A stretch of 64,000 nucleotides of DNA from Arenimonas daejeonensis (GCF_007993735.1 NZ_CP042453.1:2232001-2296000), one strand, 5' to 3'; counted from the first letter of the stretch, positions 19,759 to 30,661 are shown. Program-made: numbers and translations. Notes: generated by a model from the sequence alone, not told the origin.

Positions 19759-22124
19759 TCACCTGTCTGGTTCAGAACTGCCGATAGCATAGCCTGTGCC
19801 GTCCGGGCCGGCATCGCGCCAGTATCGCCGGCGATCCAGCCGCAGGCGCCCCACCGGGCCCACCCCGCCCTGCCCCAGGCGAATGTGGATCGCGCCGCTG
19901 CCGGCGGTGTCGTGCAGTTCGACGCGATAACGTTCATAGCGACCCAGGACCACGGGTTTCGGCAGACGGAAGCGGTTGTCGTGGCCGGTGGCAGCGAGCC
20001 CCACCCGTGGCCGCACGGCGGCGAGGAAATCCAGGCTCGACGAGGTGTCGCTGCCGTGGTGCGGGACCAGCAGCACATCGGCCGCGATCTGTTCCGGGGG
20101 CGCCGGATCAACCGCGCCTCGACGTGCCGGCCGATGTCGCCCGGCAGCAGCGCGCTAGCCCCGGTCGTCCCGATGCGCAGCACGCAGGAACTCTCGTTGC
20201 GCTGGTACGGGAAATAGCGTGGCGGATGCAGCACGGTGAACGACACGCCGTCCCACTCCCAGGACTGGCCGTCTTCGCATTCCGTCATGCCCGGCGTGGC
20301 CCAGCCCGGCGGCGCGGATACATGGGCCTGCGGGAAGGCCGCGCGCACGGCACCCGCGCCGCCCGCATGGTCGTTGTCGCCGTGGCTGAGCATCAACCGG
20401 TCCAGTCGTCCCACGCCGACCGCACGCAGCGCGGGCACCACGACGGTTTCGCCCAGGTCCAGGCCGCGCGCCATCGCTGGACCGGCGTCGTACAGCAGCG
20501 TGTGTTCACGGGTGCGCACCAGCAGTGACAGCCCCTGGCCCACATCCAACAGCCACAGGTCGACCTCGCCGTGGGCGGGGCGATCCAGGCGCGGCCACAG
20601 CAGTGGCAGGAACAGCATCGCGGCCAGCGCCTTGCCAGGCACGCCGCGCGGCAGCAGCAACCAGAACGCGCCCAGCAGTGCGAGCACGATCGCCGGCAGG
20701 CCGGGTTCGGGCAACCAGACCAGGGCGGAAGGCCACGCGGTCACCTGTTCCATGCCGCTCCAGAGCAGTTCCATCAGCCATGCCGCGGCCTGCCAGCACG
20801 CCGTCGCCCCGGTTTCCCACAGCGGCGACAGGGCGATGCCCAGAAGGCACAGCGGCACCACGCCCAGGCTGATCCAGGGGATGCCGATCAGGTTGACCAG
20901 CGGCCCCGGCAGCGAGGCCTGGCTGAAAAACCAGACACTGGGCGGCAGCAGGCCGAGCACGGCGATGCCCTGCGACTTGAGGTAGGGACGCAGCCAGCCT
21001 TCGCCACGCACGGCCGGCAGGCACCACATCAGCCAGGCCACGCCCAGGAAACTGAGCCAGAAGCCCGGCGCCAGCACGCACAGCGGATCGACCAGCAGCA
21101 CGGCGATCAGCGCCAGCGCCAGGGTCTGCGACGGCGCCTGTGCGCGACGCAGCAGCCGTGCCAGCAGCACGGCGGCGATCATCAGCAGCGTGCGCACTGT
21201 CGGCAGGGCGAAACCGGCCAGCGCGGTATAGCCCGCCGCCAGTACCAGGGCCATCGCGGCGGTGCCCTGTGGCATCGGCAGATACCGCCCGGACGCACCG
21301 AACACGCAATAGAACCCACGCGCCAGCAGCACGCCGAAACCCGCCACCAGGCCGACATGGAAACCGGAGATGGCGATCAGGTGGGTCAGGCCGGTGGCCC
21401 GCAGCACACGCCAGTCGTGGTCGTCCAGGCCGCGCGTGTCCCCAAGGCCGAGTGCGGTCACGAAACGCGACGACGGTGTCGGCACCGCGGCCTGCATGCG
21501 CTCGGACAGGTCCCCGCGCATGGCATCGATGCCCTGCCCCGGCGTGAGGCGCAGCGCCGTGTCCGGGTCGAGCACGTGGCCGGTGGCGGCGATGCGTTGT
21601 TCCAGCGCACGCCGTTCGAAATCGAAACCACCGGGATTGACCAGGCCACGCGGTCGCCGCAGCTTCACCCGCAGTCTCCAGGTGCTGCCGGGCTCGATCC
21701 GCGGCACGGTGTCGGGCGGGTGCACGTACCAGCCCAGTCGCAGCTTGCGGCCCACGAGTGCGGCGGCGGCGCCCTGGCCGTGGGTGACCCGCAGCTCGAA
21801 GCGGCTGGCATCGGTTTCGATGACCGGCAGGCCGAGCACGCGGCCTTCGACCACCAGTTCCTCGCCGTTCAATTCAGTCGGAAGACGCAGCGACAAGGCA
21901 GCCTGTCCGTGCAGGCTGGCCAGGGCGATGCCGACCAGGAAGCCTCCCGACAATCGTGCCAGGCCGGTGCGTGACCAGAGCAGCACGCCGGCGAACACCA
22001 ATGCCAGCGCCACGGCGTTCGGCGGCAGGTGTGCAAACCCCTGCACCAGCAGTACGCCGGCAAGCAGCGCCGCCGCCGTGGCCAGTCCGAAGGGCGTCGG
22101 CGCGAAGGCCGGCCCCGGCCGCAC
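19759..22124 (-). CDS. comEC: DNA uptake channel ComEC/Rec2, one frame break
   Basis: Inner-membrane channel for single-stranded DNA uptake during natural transformation. Begins GTG 22124 directly after lolD. N-terminal membrane and OB-like region, the Competence domain ([17 protein letters not shown] near residue 240), then a metallo-beta-lactamase-like domain with [12 protein letters not shown] and [14 protein letters not shown]. Frame breaks near 20097 in a C5 run between EARLIRR and [14 protein letters not shown]. About 788 residues when repaired, normal length. Suggests the organism may be transformable. Confidence 0.92.
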
Positions 22125-22827
22125 CTAGTCCGCCGGCAGGGGTCGCAGTTGTCCCTGGGTCAGTTGGGGTCCGATCCAGTCGCTGCGCCAGGCGGCGATC
22201 GTGGGTGACCATGACCAGGGCGGTGCCCTGCTCGCGGTTCAGTTCCAGCAGCAGTTCGAACACGCCGGCGGCGGTTTTTTCGTCCAGGTTGCCGGTGGGC
22301 TCGTCGCCGAGCACGCAGGCGGGTTTCGTCACCAGGGCGCGCGCGACGGCGGCGCGCTGGCGTTCGCCGCCCGAAAGTTCGCCCGGCTTGTGGCCCAGGC
22401 GATGGCCCAGACCCACGCGCTCCAGCAGCGCCTGCGCCGGCTTGCGCGACGAGACCACGCTCTCGCCCCTGATCAGCAGCGGCATCATCACGTTCTCGAG
22501 CGCGGTGAATTCCGGCAGCAGGTGGTGGAACTGGTAGATGAAACCGAGCGCGCGGTTGCGCAGTTCGCCGCGGGCGCGTTCGCCCAGGCCGGACATGCGC
22601 TGGCCGGTGACGTACACCTCGCCCGAACTGGCCCGGTCCAGGCCGCCCAGCAGGTGCAGCAGGGTGCTCTTGCCGGCGCCAGAAGCGCCGACGATCGAGA
22701 CGGTCTCGCCGGCACGCACCTGCAGATCGAGGCGGTCGAACACGGGCGTGCGCAGATCGCCTTCCTCGTAGGTCTTGCCCAGTGCTTCGCAGCGGATAAC
22801 GACATCCATGCCGGTGGCCTCATTCAT
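22125..22827 (-). CDS. lolD: Lipoprotein-releasing ABC transporter ATPase LolD, frame break near end
   Basis: ATPase that powers release of outer-membrane lipoproteins to LolA. Walker [10 protein letters not shown], LolD-typical [18 protein letters not shown], signature [15 protein letters not shown], Walker [12 protein letters not shown]. Start ATG 22827 overlaps the permease stop; an ATG at 22809 is an alternative. The C-terminus shifts frame near 22190: the other frame gives [17 protein letters not shown] and a stop at 22125, touching comEC. About 234 residues. Confidence 0.93.
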
Positions 22828-24064
22828 AACGCAGCGCCGTGGCCGGATCGGTGCGCGAGGCACGCCAGGCCGGATAGAGGGTGGCCAGCAGGCACAGCAC
22901 GAAGGCCACGCCCGCGACCATCGCCACGTCCGAGCCGTGGACCACCGTCGGCACGCCGCTGATGTAGTACACGTCGGAAGGCATCAGCTCGGCGCCGACC
23001 AGGCCCTCGACGAACCGCACCACGTGCGAGAGGTTGCTGGCCAGCAGTACGCCGCCGGCCACGCCGATGGAGATGCCGACCACGCCGATCACCAGTCCCT
23101 GCACGATGAACACCCGCATCACCGCGCCGGGCGACATGCCCAGGGTGCGCAGGATGGCGATGTCGGACTGCTTGTCCTGCACCAGCATCACCAGCGAGGA
23201 CACCAGGTTGAAGGCGGCGATGGCGATCACCAGCGACAGCAGGATGAACATCACCGTCTTCTCCATCTTCAGCGCCCGGAAGAAGTTGGCGTGGTCGCGC
23301 CCCCAGTCGCGCACACGGTAGAAACCGTCCATCCTGTCGGACAGGTCACGCGCCACCGGCCAGGCCTGCCACATGTCGGCCAGTTTCAGGCGCACGCCGG
23401 TGACGCCCTCGCCCATTCGGCCCAGGCGCTGGGCGTCGGACAGGTGCACCAGGGCCAGGCCGAGGTCGTATTCCTGCGCGCCGGCTTCGAACACGCCGAC
23501 CACGGTGAAACGTTTCGCCCGCGGCAGTGCGCCGACCGGCGTGACGGTGGCTTCGGACACGAACACGTTGACCGCGTCGCCCGGGCCGACGCCAAGCATC
23601 AGCGCCAGCTCCTGGCCGAGGATGATGTTGAACTCGCCGGCTTTGAGGTCGTCCAGGCGGCCCTGCTTCATCTTGCCGGCGATCTCGCTGACGCGCGGCT
23701 CCAGTCCGGGCAACACGCCACGAATGATGGCGCCGCGGCGCTGCCGCCCCTGCAGCAGCGATTCGGTTTCGGTATAGGGCGCAGCGCCGAGCACGCGCGG
23801 GTCCTGCCCGGCCAGCTCGATCGCCCGCGGCCAGTTTTCAAGCGGGCCGTCGATTCCGGATACGGTGGCATGCGCGACCATGCCCAGGATGCGTTCGCGC
23901 AGTTCCTGCTGGAAGCCGCTCATCACCGCGATGGTGGTGATCAGGGCGATGACGCCGATGATGATGCCCAGGATCGACGCCATCGATATGAAAGAGATGA
24001 AACCGTTGCGCCGTTTGGCGCGCAGGTAGCGCAGGCCGATCGAGAATGGCAGGGGCTGGAACAT
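22820..24064 (-). CDS. Lipoprotein-releasing ABC transporter permease, LolC/E family
   Basis: Membrane subunit of the Lol release complex. 414 residues: N-terminal membrane helix ([22 protein letters not shown] with the family's FISxxS), large periplasmic domain, three C-terminal helices ending in [18 protein letters not shown]. Only one permease is present next to lolD, so it could act as a homodimer (LolF-type), or a second lolC/E could lie elsewhere; the sequence here cannot decide. No frame break. Confidence 0.9.
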   Translation of the reverse strand: MFQPLPFSIGLRYLRAKRRNGFISFISMASILGIIIGVIALITTIAVMSGFQQELRERILGMVAHATVSGIDGPLENWPRAIELAGQDPRVLGAAPYTETESLLQGRQRRGAIIRGVLPGLEPRVSEIAGKMKQGRLDDLKAGEFNIILGQELALMLGVGPGDAVNVFVSEATVTPVGALPRAKRFTVVGVFEAGAQEYDLGLALVHLSDAQRLGRMGEGVTGVRLKLADMWQAWPVARDLSDRMDGFYRVRDWGRDHANFFRALKMEKTVMFILLSLVIAIAAFNLVSSLVMLVQDKQSDIAILRTLGMSPGAVMRVFIVQGLVIGVVGISIGVAGGVLLASNLSHVVRFVEGLVGAELMPSDVYYISGVPTVVHGSDVAMVAGVAFVLCLLATLYPAWRASRTDPATALRYE

Positions 24065-24069
24065 GGGGC

Positions 24070-24528
24070 CTAGGCTGCCACGGAAGGCAGCGGTTTGTCG
24101 TAACGGGAGCTGAGGTCGCGGATCAGCCGAAGCTGGCGTCGGGTCGCGGGTGGCAGGGTGTCGGGCCACCAGCTGAAGGTCAGGCGGCAGCCACGAAGAT
24201 CGCGGGCCCGCAACACGGCAAGCGGACCCCGAAGGTGCCAGTGCGTGTCGAGCAACGGTTCCGGCGGCGTGTCCGGATTCCATTGGACCGAAGCCTCCTG
24301 CCCGGCCAGCACCAGCACGATCGGCGACCGCCGGCCTTCGCGCCAGGCCAGGCAGGCGGACCAGGCGATCGCGGCAAGTGAGGACAGCACGGCGGGCGCT
24401 CCCGGCAAGGCGCTCATCAGCAGCGAAACCGCCGCCAGCAGCCCGAGCGCGAGCAGCCCTGCCAGCAGCCAGCGCGAAGGCCGCCAGTCAATGCGGCAGG
24501 TCGAGGATGCGGTGGACGAGTGCGTCAA
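24070..24528 (-). CDS. ygfX: YgfX family membrane protein
   Basis: Partner of SdhE in enterobacteria, also called CptA. About 152 residues: two adjacent hydrophobic segments ([18 protein letters not shown], then [15 protein letters not shown]) and a soluble C-terminal part with [22 protein letters not shown]. The start is uncertain: TTG 24528 gives a 41 bp overlap with sdhE, which is plausible because the frame is open and the genes are coupled in other species. Ends five bases before the lol permease start, so transcription may continue into lolC/E. Confidence 0.75.
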   Translation of the reverse strand: MTHSSTASSTCRIDWRPSRWLLAGLLALGLLAAVSLLMSALPGAPAVLSSLAAIAWSACLAWREGRRSPIVLVLAGQEASVQWNPDTPPEPLLDTHWHLRGPLAVLRARDLRGCRLTFSWWPDTLPPATRRQLRLIRDLSSRYDKPLPSVAA

Positions 24529-24736
24529 GGTCGGCTTCCTGCGGCGTTTCGCGGCCCATGAACCAGCGCCAGAGCTTATCGTCCTCGGTGTCGAGCAGGC
24601 GCAGGAAAACGCCGCGCTCGGCGTCATCCGCCGCCGGCCAACGGCCGTCGAGATATCGCAGCATCAGCTGGTCGAGTTCGCGCATGCCGCGCCGGCAACG
24701 CCAGCGCAGGCGGCGCAGTTCGGCGTCGTCGCTCAC
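24488..24736 (-). CDS. sdhE: FAD assembly factor SdhE
   Basis: Promotes covalent flavinylation of SdhA. 82 residues from GTG 24736, normal size. The essential RGxxE motif is present as RRGMRELD (R16-E20), with [15 protein letters not shown] typical of the C-terminal half. Overlaps the MAPEG gene stop (GTGA). Lies in the sdh cluster, consistent with its role. Confidence 0.93.
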   Translation of the reverse strand: MSDDAELRRLRWRCRRGMRELDQLMLRYLDGRWPAADDAERGVFLRLLDTEDDKLWRWFMGRETPQEADLDALVHRILDLPH

Positions 24737-25158
24737 GCCGCCAGGAGCCAGGCCAGGCGCGCCAGGTAAACCAGCAGCACGCCGGTGGCCAGCGAATACA
24801 CCGCGAAGCGGTGCATCACCCGGTTGTAGGAGCATTGGATCAGGCTGTGCAGCACGCGCAGCCCGACGAAGGCCCAGGCCAGTCCGATGAAGCCGTCATC
24901 GGCCAGCCCCACCTGCATCGTGCCCAGCACCAGCACATAGAACAGCACCGGCACTTCGAACAGGTTGATGAAGTTGTCGCTGGCGCGGGTGTCCTTGAGC
25001 AGGTGCTTGTCGGCCGATCCGGCCAGCTGCTGCGGATGGATGAGCGATCTGCGCATCTCCGGGATGCGCACCATGTAAAGCCGCAGCCAGACCAGCAAGG
25101 TCAGGCAGACCATGGCCAGCAGCGGCATCAGCAGCGCCTGGTTGCTCGCGGCGGTCAT
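24733..25158 (-). CDS. MAPEG family membrane protein
   Basis: 141 residues with four hydrophobic segments; MAPEG features include [21 protein letters not shown] and the R-V-x-H-S pattern [20 protein letters not shown]. Eukaryotic relatives are glutathione transferases and eicosanoid enzymes; bacterial substrates are mostly unknown. Sits between sdhB (3 bp gap) and sdhE (4 bp overlap), so it is probably translated with the sdh genes. Confidence 0.85.
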   Translation of the reverse strand: MTAASNQALLMPLLAMVCLTLLVWLRLYMVRIPEMRRSLIHPQQLAGSADKHLLKDTRASDNFINLFEVPVLFYVLVLGTMQVGLADDGFIGLAWAFVGLRVLHSLIQCSYNRVMHRFAVYSLATGVLLVYLARLAWLLAA

Positions 25159-25161
25159 GGT

Positions 25162-25943
25162 TTACGCGCCCCGCCGCTGCAGCATCAGCTTCTTGATCTC
25201 GCCGATGGCCTTGGCCGGGTTCAGGCCCTTCGGGCAGGTCCGGGCGCAGTTCATGATCGTGTGACAGCGGTACAGCTTGAACGGATCCTCGAGGTCGTCC
25301 AGCCGGGCGCCGGTGTCCTCGTCGCGCGAATCCACGATCCAGCGGTAGGCCTGCAGCAGGATCGCCGGGCTGGGTAACGGTCGCCGTTCCACCAGTAGCT
25401 CGGGCAGCTGGTGCTGCAGCAGGCGCAGAGGATGCATTCGTACAGGCCGTCGAGCTTGGCGCGGTCTTCCTTCGACTGCAGGCGCTCTTTGGCGGGCGCG
25501 GCGCTCTGGGTGCGCAGCCAGGGTTTGATCGAGGCGTACTGGGCGTAGAAGTGGCTCAGGTCCGGCACCAGGTCCTTGATCACCGGCATGTGCGGCAGCG
25601 GGTAGATCGGCACTTCCTTCTTGCCGCACTCGTCGATGGCGCGGGTGCAGGCCAGGGTGTTGGTGCCGTCGATGTTCATCGCGCAGGAACCGCAGATGCC
25701 CTCGCGGCAGGACCGGCGGAAGGTCAGCGTCGGGTCGATCTCGTTCTTGATCTTGATCAGCGCGTCGAGAACCATCGGCCCGCACGAGTCCATGTCGACT
25801 TCGTAGGTGTCGGTGCGCGGGTTCGCGGTGTCGTCCGGGTTCCAGCGGTAGACCTTGAAGGTACGCACGTTCTTCGCGCCGGCGGCGGCGAAGTGCTTGC
25901 CCTTGGTGACCTTGGAATTTTTCGGGAGGGAGAACTCAGCCAT
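25162..25943 (-). CDS. sdhB: Succinate dehydrogenase iron-sulfur subunit SdhB, one frame break
   Basis: Electron-transfer subunit of complex II with 2Fe-2S, 4Fe-4S and 3Fe-4S centres. Cys motifs: [15 protein letters not shown]...C for the 2Fe-2S centre, [13 protein letters not shown] and [17 protein letters not shown] for the others. One C is missing near 25370-25378 ([15 protein letters not shown]). About 260 residues when repaired. 49 bp after sdhA. Confidence 0.96.
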
Positions 25944-25992
25944 TGTTCGCTTCTCGGTTCGGTGCCTGGGCCCGCGGACGGGCGTGGGTGCC

Positions 25993-27782
25993 TCAGTACG
26001 TGCGCGCCTTCGGAGGCACCACGTCGACGTCCTTGCTCAGCGTGTACATGTGCACCGGGCGGTAGTCGAGGGTGGTCTTGCCCGCCTCGTCCACCCAGCA
26101 GATGGTGTGCTTGTGCCAGTTGACGTCGTCGCGGTCCTGGTAGTCCTCGCGGGCGTGGGCGCCGCGCGATTCCTTGCGGTTCTCGGCCGAGACCATGGTG
26201 GCCACGGCCTGGCCCAGCAGGTTCTGCAGTTCCAGCGTCTCGATCAGGTCCGAATTCCAGATCAGCGAACGGTCGCTCACGCGCACGTCGGCGAAGGACT
26301 GGAACACCTGCTTGATCTTGTCCACGCCCTGCTGCAGCGTCTCCGCTGTGCGGAACACCGCGGCATGTCCCTGCATGGCCTGCTGCATGTCGTCGCGCAC
26401 CTGCGCCGTCGACAGGCCGCCCTTGGCGTGGCGCAGCTTGTCGAGGTTGGCCAGCGACTTGTCGCAGGCCGAGGGCGCCAGCGAAGGCTGCATCGCGCCG
26501 GGCTTGATCGTCTCGGCGCAGCGGTTGGCCACGGCGCGGCCGAACACCACCAGGTCGAGCAGCGAGTTCGAACCCAGGCGATTGGCGCCGTGCACCGACA
26601 CGCAGGCGGCTTCGCCGATCGCGTACAGGCCCGGCACGACGGTGTCGGGGTTGCCGTTCTTCAGCGTCACGACTTCGCCGTGGTAGTTGGTCTGCAGGCC
26701 GCCCATGTTGTAGTGCACGGTCGGCAGCACCGGGATCGGCTGCTTGGTGACGTCGACGCCGGCGAAGACCTTGGCGGTCTCGGCGATGCCGGGCAGCTTC
26801 TCGTGGATGTCGGCCGGATTGAGGTGGGTCAGGTCGAGGTGGATGTGGTCCTTCTTCGGGCCCACGCCGCGGCCTTCGCGGATCTCGATGGTCATCGAGC
26901 GCGACACCACGTCGCGCGAGGCCAGGTCCTTGGCGTTGGGCGCGTAGCGCTCCATGAAACGTTCGCCGTTGGAGTTGCGCAGGATGCCGCCCTCGCCACG
27001 AACACCCTCGGTGATCAGGCAGCCGGCGCCGTAGATGCCGGTCGGGTGGAACTGCACGAACTCCATGTCCTGCAGCGGCAGGCCGGCGCGCAGCGCCATG
27101 CCGCCGCCGTCGCCGGTGCAGGTATGGGCCGAGGTGGCGCTGAAGTAGGCGCGGCCATATCCGCCGGTGGCCAGCACCGTTCCTGGGCGCGGAACAGATG
27201 CAGTTCGCCCGAGGCCATGTCCAGCGCCAGCACGCCGCGGCAGGCGCCGTCGGCATCCATGATCAGGTCGAGCGCGAAGTATTCGATGAAGAACTCGGCC
27301 GAGTGCGCCAGCGACTGCTGGTACAGCGTGTGCAGCATGGCGTGGCCGGTGCGGTCGGCAGCGGCGCAGGTGCGTTGGGCGGTGCCCTTGCCATAGTGCG
27401 TGGTCATGCCGCCGAACGGGCGCTGGTAGATCTTGCCGTCTTCGGTGCGCGAGAACGGCACGCCCTGGTGCTCGAGCTCGATCACCGCCGGGATGGCCTC
27501 GCGGCACATGTATTCGATCGCGTCCTGGTCGCCCAGCCAGTCCGAACCCTTGATGGTGTCGTAGAAGTGGAAGCGCCAGTCGTCCTCGCCCATGTTGCCC
27601 AGCGCGGCGGAAATGCCGCCCTGCGCCGCCACGGTATGCGAACGGGTCGGGAACACCTTGCTGATGCAGGCGGTCTTCAGGCCCTTCTGGGCCAGGCCGA
27701 AAGTGGCGCGCAGGCCGGCGCCGCCGGCACCGACGACGACCATGTCGTAGGTGTGTTCGTGGATCTTGTAGGCAGTGGTCAT
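25993..27782 (-). CDS. sdhA: Succinate dehydrogenase flavoprotein subunit SdhA, one frame break
   Basis: Oxidises succinate to fumarate with covalent FAD, peripheral on the inner membrane. FAD-binding [14 protein letters not shown] near the N-terminus, flavinylation His in [10 protein letters not shown], substrate-site HPTGIYG and the active-site region around SRDVVSR. One A is missing near 27183 ([14 protein letters not shown]). About 597 residues. ATG 27782 lies eight bases after the sdhD stop. Confidence 0.97.
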
Positions 27783-27789
27783 GGCGGGC

Positions 27790-28167
27790 TCAGGCAGTGA
27801 AGACGATGCGGCCGATGGCCAGCAGGGAGGCGATGGCCGCCAGCGCGTACGCGAACTTGATGGCGATCTGCAGCACCACTTCCAGCGCGCCGTGGATGTA
27901 GTCCTCGACCACCACCTGCATTCCGAGCTGCGCGTGCCAGAACAGCGAGAGCACGAAGGCGGCCAGCAGGGTCGCGGTGAAGGGCTGGGCGATGGCCAGG
28001 CGCACCGTGGCCTGGTCGGCACCGAGCAGGCCGACCGCGAACACCACGAACCAGGGCGTCAGCAGGGCCAGTGCGACCGCGGTGAGTCGCTGCGACCACC
28101 AGTGGCCGGTGCCATCCTTCGCGGAACCCAGGCCCTTGGCGCGGGCCAGCGGATTGACGAGGCTCAT
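27790..28167 (-). CDS. sdhD: Succinate dehydrogenase membrane anchor SdhD
   Basis: Anchor subunit for haem b and quinone. 125 residues, three membrane helices, with [16 protein letters not shown] containing the His/Asp-Tyr pattern of the haem and quinone site. ATG 28167 overlaps the sdhC stop (ATGA). Confidence 0.93.
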   Translation of the reverse strand: MSLVNPLARAKGLGSAKDGTGHWWSQRLTAVALALLTPWFVVFAVGLLGADQATVRLAIAQPFTATLLAAFVLSLFWHAQLGMQVVVEDYIHGALEVVLQIAIKFAYALAAIASLLAIGRIVFTA

Positions 28168-28558
28168 GCCACACCTCCCAGCGCGAACCACCAGAGCGCG
28201 GCGGTCAGCAGCACCGACAGCGCCAGCACGGCGTAGCCGCTGGCATAGGCCTTGGGAATTTCGTAGCCATGGCCGGCGTCCCAGAACAGGTGCCGGATGC
28301 CATTGAGGAAGTGGTAGACCAGGGACGCTGAAAAGGCGAACAGCCCCAGCTTGCCGACCGGCGAGCCCAGGCAGGCCGCGAAGGCGGCGTAAGCCTCGGC
28401 GCTGCCGGCGGCGGCCACCAGCCAGGCCGCCAGCACCAGTGCGCCCACGGCCAACGCCACGCCGGTGGCGCGATGCGCGAAGGACATCATGCTGGTGAGC
28501 TGCGGCCGGTAGTACGGGCCGATCATGAAGGGGGACAGCGGTCTTTTGGCGTCGCCAT
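28164..28558 (-). CDS. sdhC: Succinate dehydrogenase cytochrome b556 subunit SdhC, N-terminal frame break
   Basis: Haem-binding anchor subunit. Three helices, with LVYHFLNGIRHLFWD carrying the haem-ligand His. The intact frame starts only at 28526 (MIGPYYRPQLTSMMSFAHRATG). Family members begin a little earlier with an R-P-L-S-P-like motif; restoring one base near 28540 joins MATPKDR, from ATG 28558, to LSPF-MIGPYYRP, so the longer start is preferred. About 131 residues. Confidence 0.9.
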
Positions 28559-28613
28559 GGGCTGCGTTCGTCTCGTTATCGGTGGAGTGTGGGGGCGCGG
28601 CGTGTGCGGCGCG

Positions 28614-28792
28614 TCAGAAGTCGATGCAGCGGCCGTTTTTTCCCAGTCGCCATAACGGGTGGGTTCCGGGCCGTCGCGACCGCCGATCTCGCGGCCGGCC
28701 GGGGGCGACGGGGAAACCGGAACTCCCTCGGGGCCGGGTACGGACTCGGTGGGAGACGCTGTTTCGCCTATGATTCTCGGCTCGGTCGCCAT
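28614..28792 (-). CDS. DUF1674 / SDHAF4-like succinate dehydrogenase assembly factor
   Basis: Small protein that in mitochondria binds flavinylated SdhA and protects it before SdhB joins. About 60 residues: a low-complexity Pro/Glu N-terminus from ATG 28792 (MATEPRIIGE), then the family signature EIGGRDGPEPTRYGDWEK. One base must be restored in the A6 run near 28630-28635, after which the frame gives NGRCIDF and a stop at 28614, matching the conserved C-terminus. Immediately upstream of sdhC on the same strand, which supports the assignment. Confidence 0.85.
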
Positions 28793-28816
28793 GCGGCAAT
28801 GTTAAGTCCCACCCCC

Positions 28817-29689
28817 ATGACGTTCAAGACAAATCTGCCCGCGGCGTCCTGCCCTGCCCTGTCGGGCTTCGGCGTGCTCGACATCCGGGGCGCCGATGCC
28901 GCCGCCTTCCTGCAGGCGCAGGCGATGAACGATGTCGCCACGCTGACCCCCGGCCAATGGCAATGGAATGGCTGGCTGACGCCCAAGGGCCGGGTCGTCG
29001 CGCTGTTCGTGCTGCTGCGCGTGGCGCCTGATCATTTCCTGGCGGTGCTCCCCGATTTTCCCGCCGACGACCTGCGCCAGCGTCTGCAGCGTTTCGTATT
29101 CCGCAGCAAGCTCAGCCTGAGGACGGCCGACGACATGGTGGCCGCGGCGGGCCCGCAGGCCACGCTGCCGGCGCCGGACCTGGCCCTGGGGGATGCCGTC
29201 GAAGGCTGGGCACTGGACTTCGGTGGCGACGGTGGCGCACGTACGCTGTGGTTGCTGCCGGCCTCGCACCCTGCGCTGGCCCCGCCCGATGCCGGCATCG
29301 ATCGCGCCTGGTTCGCCGCCGACCTCGCCCATGGCCTGCCGCGCCTGCCGGCGGAGGCCGTCGAGGCCTGGACCCCGCAGATGCTGTCGCTCGGCCGCCT
29401 GTCGGCCTTCAGCCTGAAGAAGGGCTGTTATCCGGGGCAGGAAATCGTGGCCCGGACCCATTATCTGGGGCAGGCCAAGCGTGGGCTGGTCCGGCTGGAA
29501 GGCCAGGCGCTCAGACCGGGCATGTCCGTTGAAGGCGCAGGCGTCACGGTGGGCAGCCTGGTCTGCAGTGACGCCGCAGGTCACGAAGGCCTGGCGGTAC
29601 TCGCCTCGGATGCGCCCGATGTGTTGGCGACCGGGGACCGCCATTGCCGGCGACTTCCCTTGCTGGGCGGCCTGGCCCGCCCGTCCTGA
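28817..29689 (+). CDS. ygfZ: Folate-binding Fe-S maintenance protein YgfZ
   Basis: Tetrahydrofolate-dependent protein needed for activity or repair of some Fe-S enzymes. 290 residues; the signature K-G-C-Y-x-G-Q-E appears as LKKGCYPGQEIVARTHYLG around residue 205. Start ATG 28817, only 24 bp from the divergent DUF1674 start. Being next to the sdh operon, with its Fe-S subunit and SdhE, fits a shared role in assembling respiratory enzymes. Confidence 0.92.
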   Translation: MTFKTNLPAASCPALSGFGVLDIRGADAAAFLQAQAMNDVATLTPGQWQWNGWLTPKGRVVALFVLLRVAPDHFLAVLPDFPADDLRQRLQRFVFRSKLSLRTADDMVAAAGPQATLPAPDLALGDAVEGWALDFGGDGGARTLWLLPASHPALAPPDAGIDRAWFAADLAHGLPRLPAEAVEAWTPQMLSLGRLSAFSLKKGCYPGQEIVARTHYLGQAKRGLVRLEGQALRPGMSVEGAGVTVGSLVCSDAAGHEGLAVLASDAPDVLATGDRHCRRLPLLGGLARPS

Positions 29690-29704
29690 GACGGACGTCA
29701 CGAT

Positions 29705-29734
29705 TTGGCGGCAACGCGGGATGTCTGCTATACC
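29705..29734 (+). promoter_or_regulatory. Sigma-70 type promoter of the PhnD-like gene
   Basis: TTGGCG at 29705-29710, 18 bp spacer, TATACC at 29729-29734. Transcription would start near 29741; the ribosome site GGGAGGA follows at about 29744-29750 and ATG at 29759. Confidence 0.45.
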
Positions 29735-29758
29735 GGCCGCCACGGGAGGAGTCCACTT

Positions 29759-30661
29759 ATGAAGCTTAGCCAAGGCCTTGCGGCCCTTGTATTTTCCTTG
29801 CTCGCGGCGCCGTCCATGGCGGCCGACTACACCCTGGCGGTCGAACCCAACTACCCGCCGGCGCAGGCGCAACAGGTCTACAAGCCGCTGCTGGACTACC
29901 TGTCCCGCTCCACCGGCCATCGTTTCATCCTCAAGACCGCGACCAACTACCACGTCTACTGGCGCGACCTGCGTTCGAACGCCAAGACCGACTTCGCGTT
30001 CGAGGAAGCGCATTTCACCGACTACCGCATCGACCGCCTCGGCTTCACGCCGCTGGTGCGCGTCGCCGAGGCCACCCGCTACACGCTGCTGGCCGATGCG
30101 CCGGTCGCCGAGGGCGGCGTGCCCGGCCTGATCGGCTACCGCGTGGTGAGCATGCCGGCGCCGAGCCTGGGTTACCTGCTGCTGGGCGAGCTGTACAAGA
30201 ACCCGATCGCCCAGCCCGAAATCCAGTCGGTGGCCTCGAACTGGCGCGACGGCGTCGAGATGGTCTTCGCGCAGGAAAGCGAGGCGGCGATGGTGCCCAA
30301 CTACATCGCCCAGCTGTATCCGAACCTGGTGGCGGTGTCGGAATCGCGCGAGTTCACCGGCCGCGCCCTGAGCGCCGGCGGCACCGTGCCGGCCGACGTG
30401 CGCGCGGCGGTGTCGGAAGCGATGCTGAAGCTGCACCAGGACGATGCGCTGTACGAGGTGCTGGTCGAACTCGGCGCCAGCCAGTTCGTGGTTGCCACGG
30501 CCGAGGAATACGCCGGCAACGAGAGCCTGCTGCGCGGCGTGTTCGGCTACAAGGCCAAGCCCGCCTCGGCGACGCCGGAACCGGAGCCGGAGCCGGAGAC
30601 CGACGAAGCCCTCGATGACGAGGAAATCACCGGCGGCATCGAGGTCCAGGCCGACAACTGA
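29759..30661 (+). CDS. PhnD-like periplasmic substrate-binding protein (orphan)
   Basis: 300 residues. Signal peptide to about residue 21 (APSMAAD), then a PhnD/phosphonate-type binding fold: YPPAQAQQVYKPLLDYLSR, ATNYHVYWRDLRSN, DFAFEEAHFTDYRI, and GYRVVSMPAPSLGYLL. The last 40 residues are a Pro-Glu repeat followed by an acidic stretch (DEALDDEEITG). No ABC permease or ATPase is adjacent, so it may serve a sensor, a distant transporter, or scavenging. Ends in a strong terminator. Confidence 0.75.
   Translation: MKLSQGLAALVFSLLAAPSMAADYTLAVEPNYPPAQAQQVYKPLLDYLSRSTGHRFILKTATNYHVYWRDLRSNAKTDFAFEEAHFTDYRIDRLGFTPLVRVAEATRYTLLADAPVAEGGVPGLIGYRVVSMPAPSLGYLLLGELYKNPIAQPEIQSVASNWRDGVEMVFAQESEAAMVPNYIAQLYPNLVAVSESREFTGRALSAGGTVPADVRAAVSEAMLKLHQDDALYEVLVELGASQFVVATAEEYAGNESLLRGVFGYKAKPASATPEPEPEPETDEALDDEEITGGIEVQADN

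Noticed and set aside
24070..24736. YgfX-SdhE as a CptAB-type toxin-antitoxin pair
   Set aside because: SdhE has its flavinylation motif and the pair sits in the sdh locus; assembly-factor function is the better supported reading.
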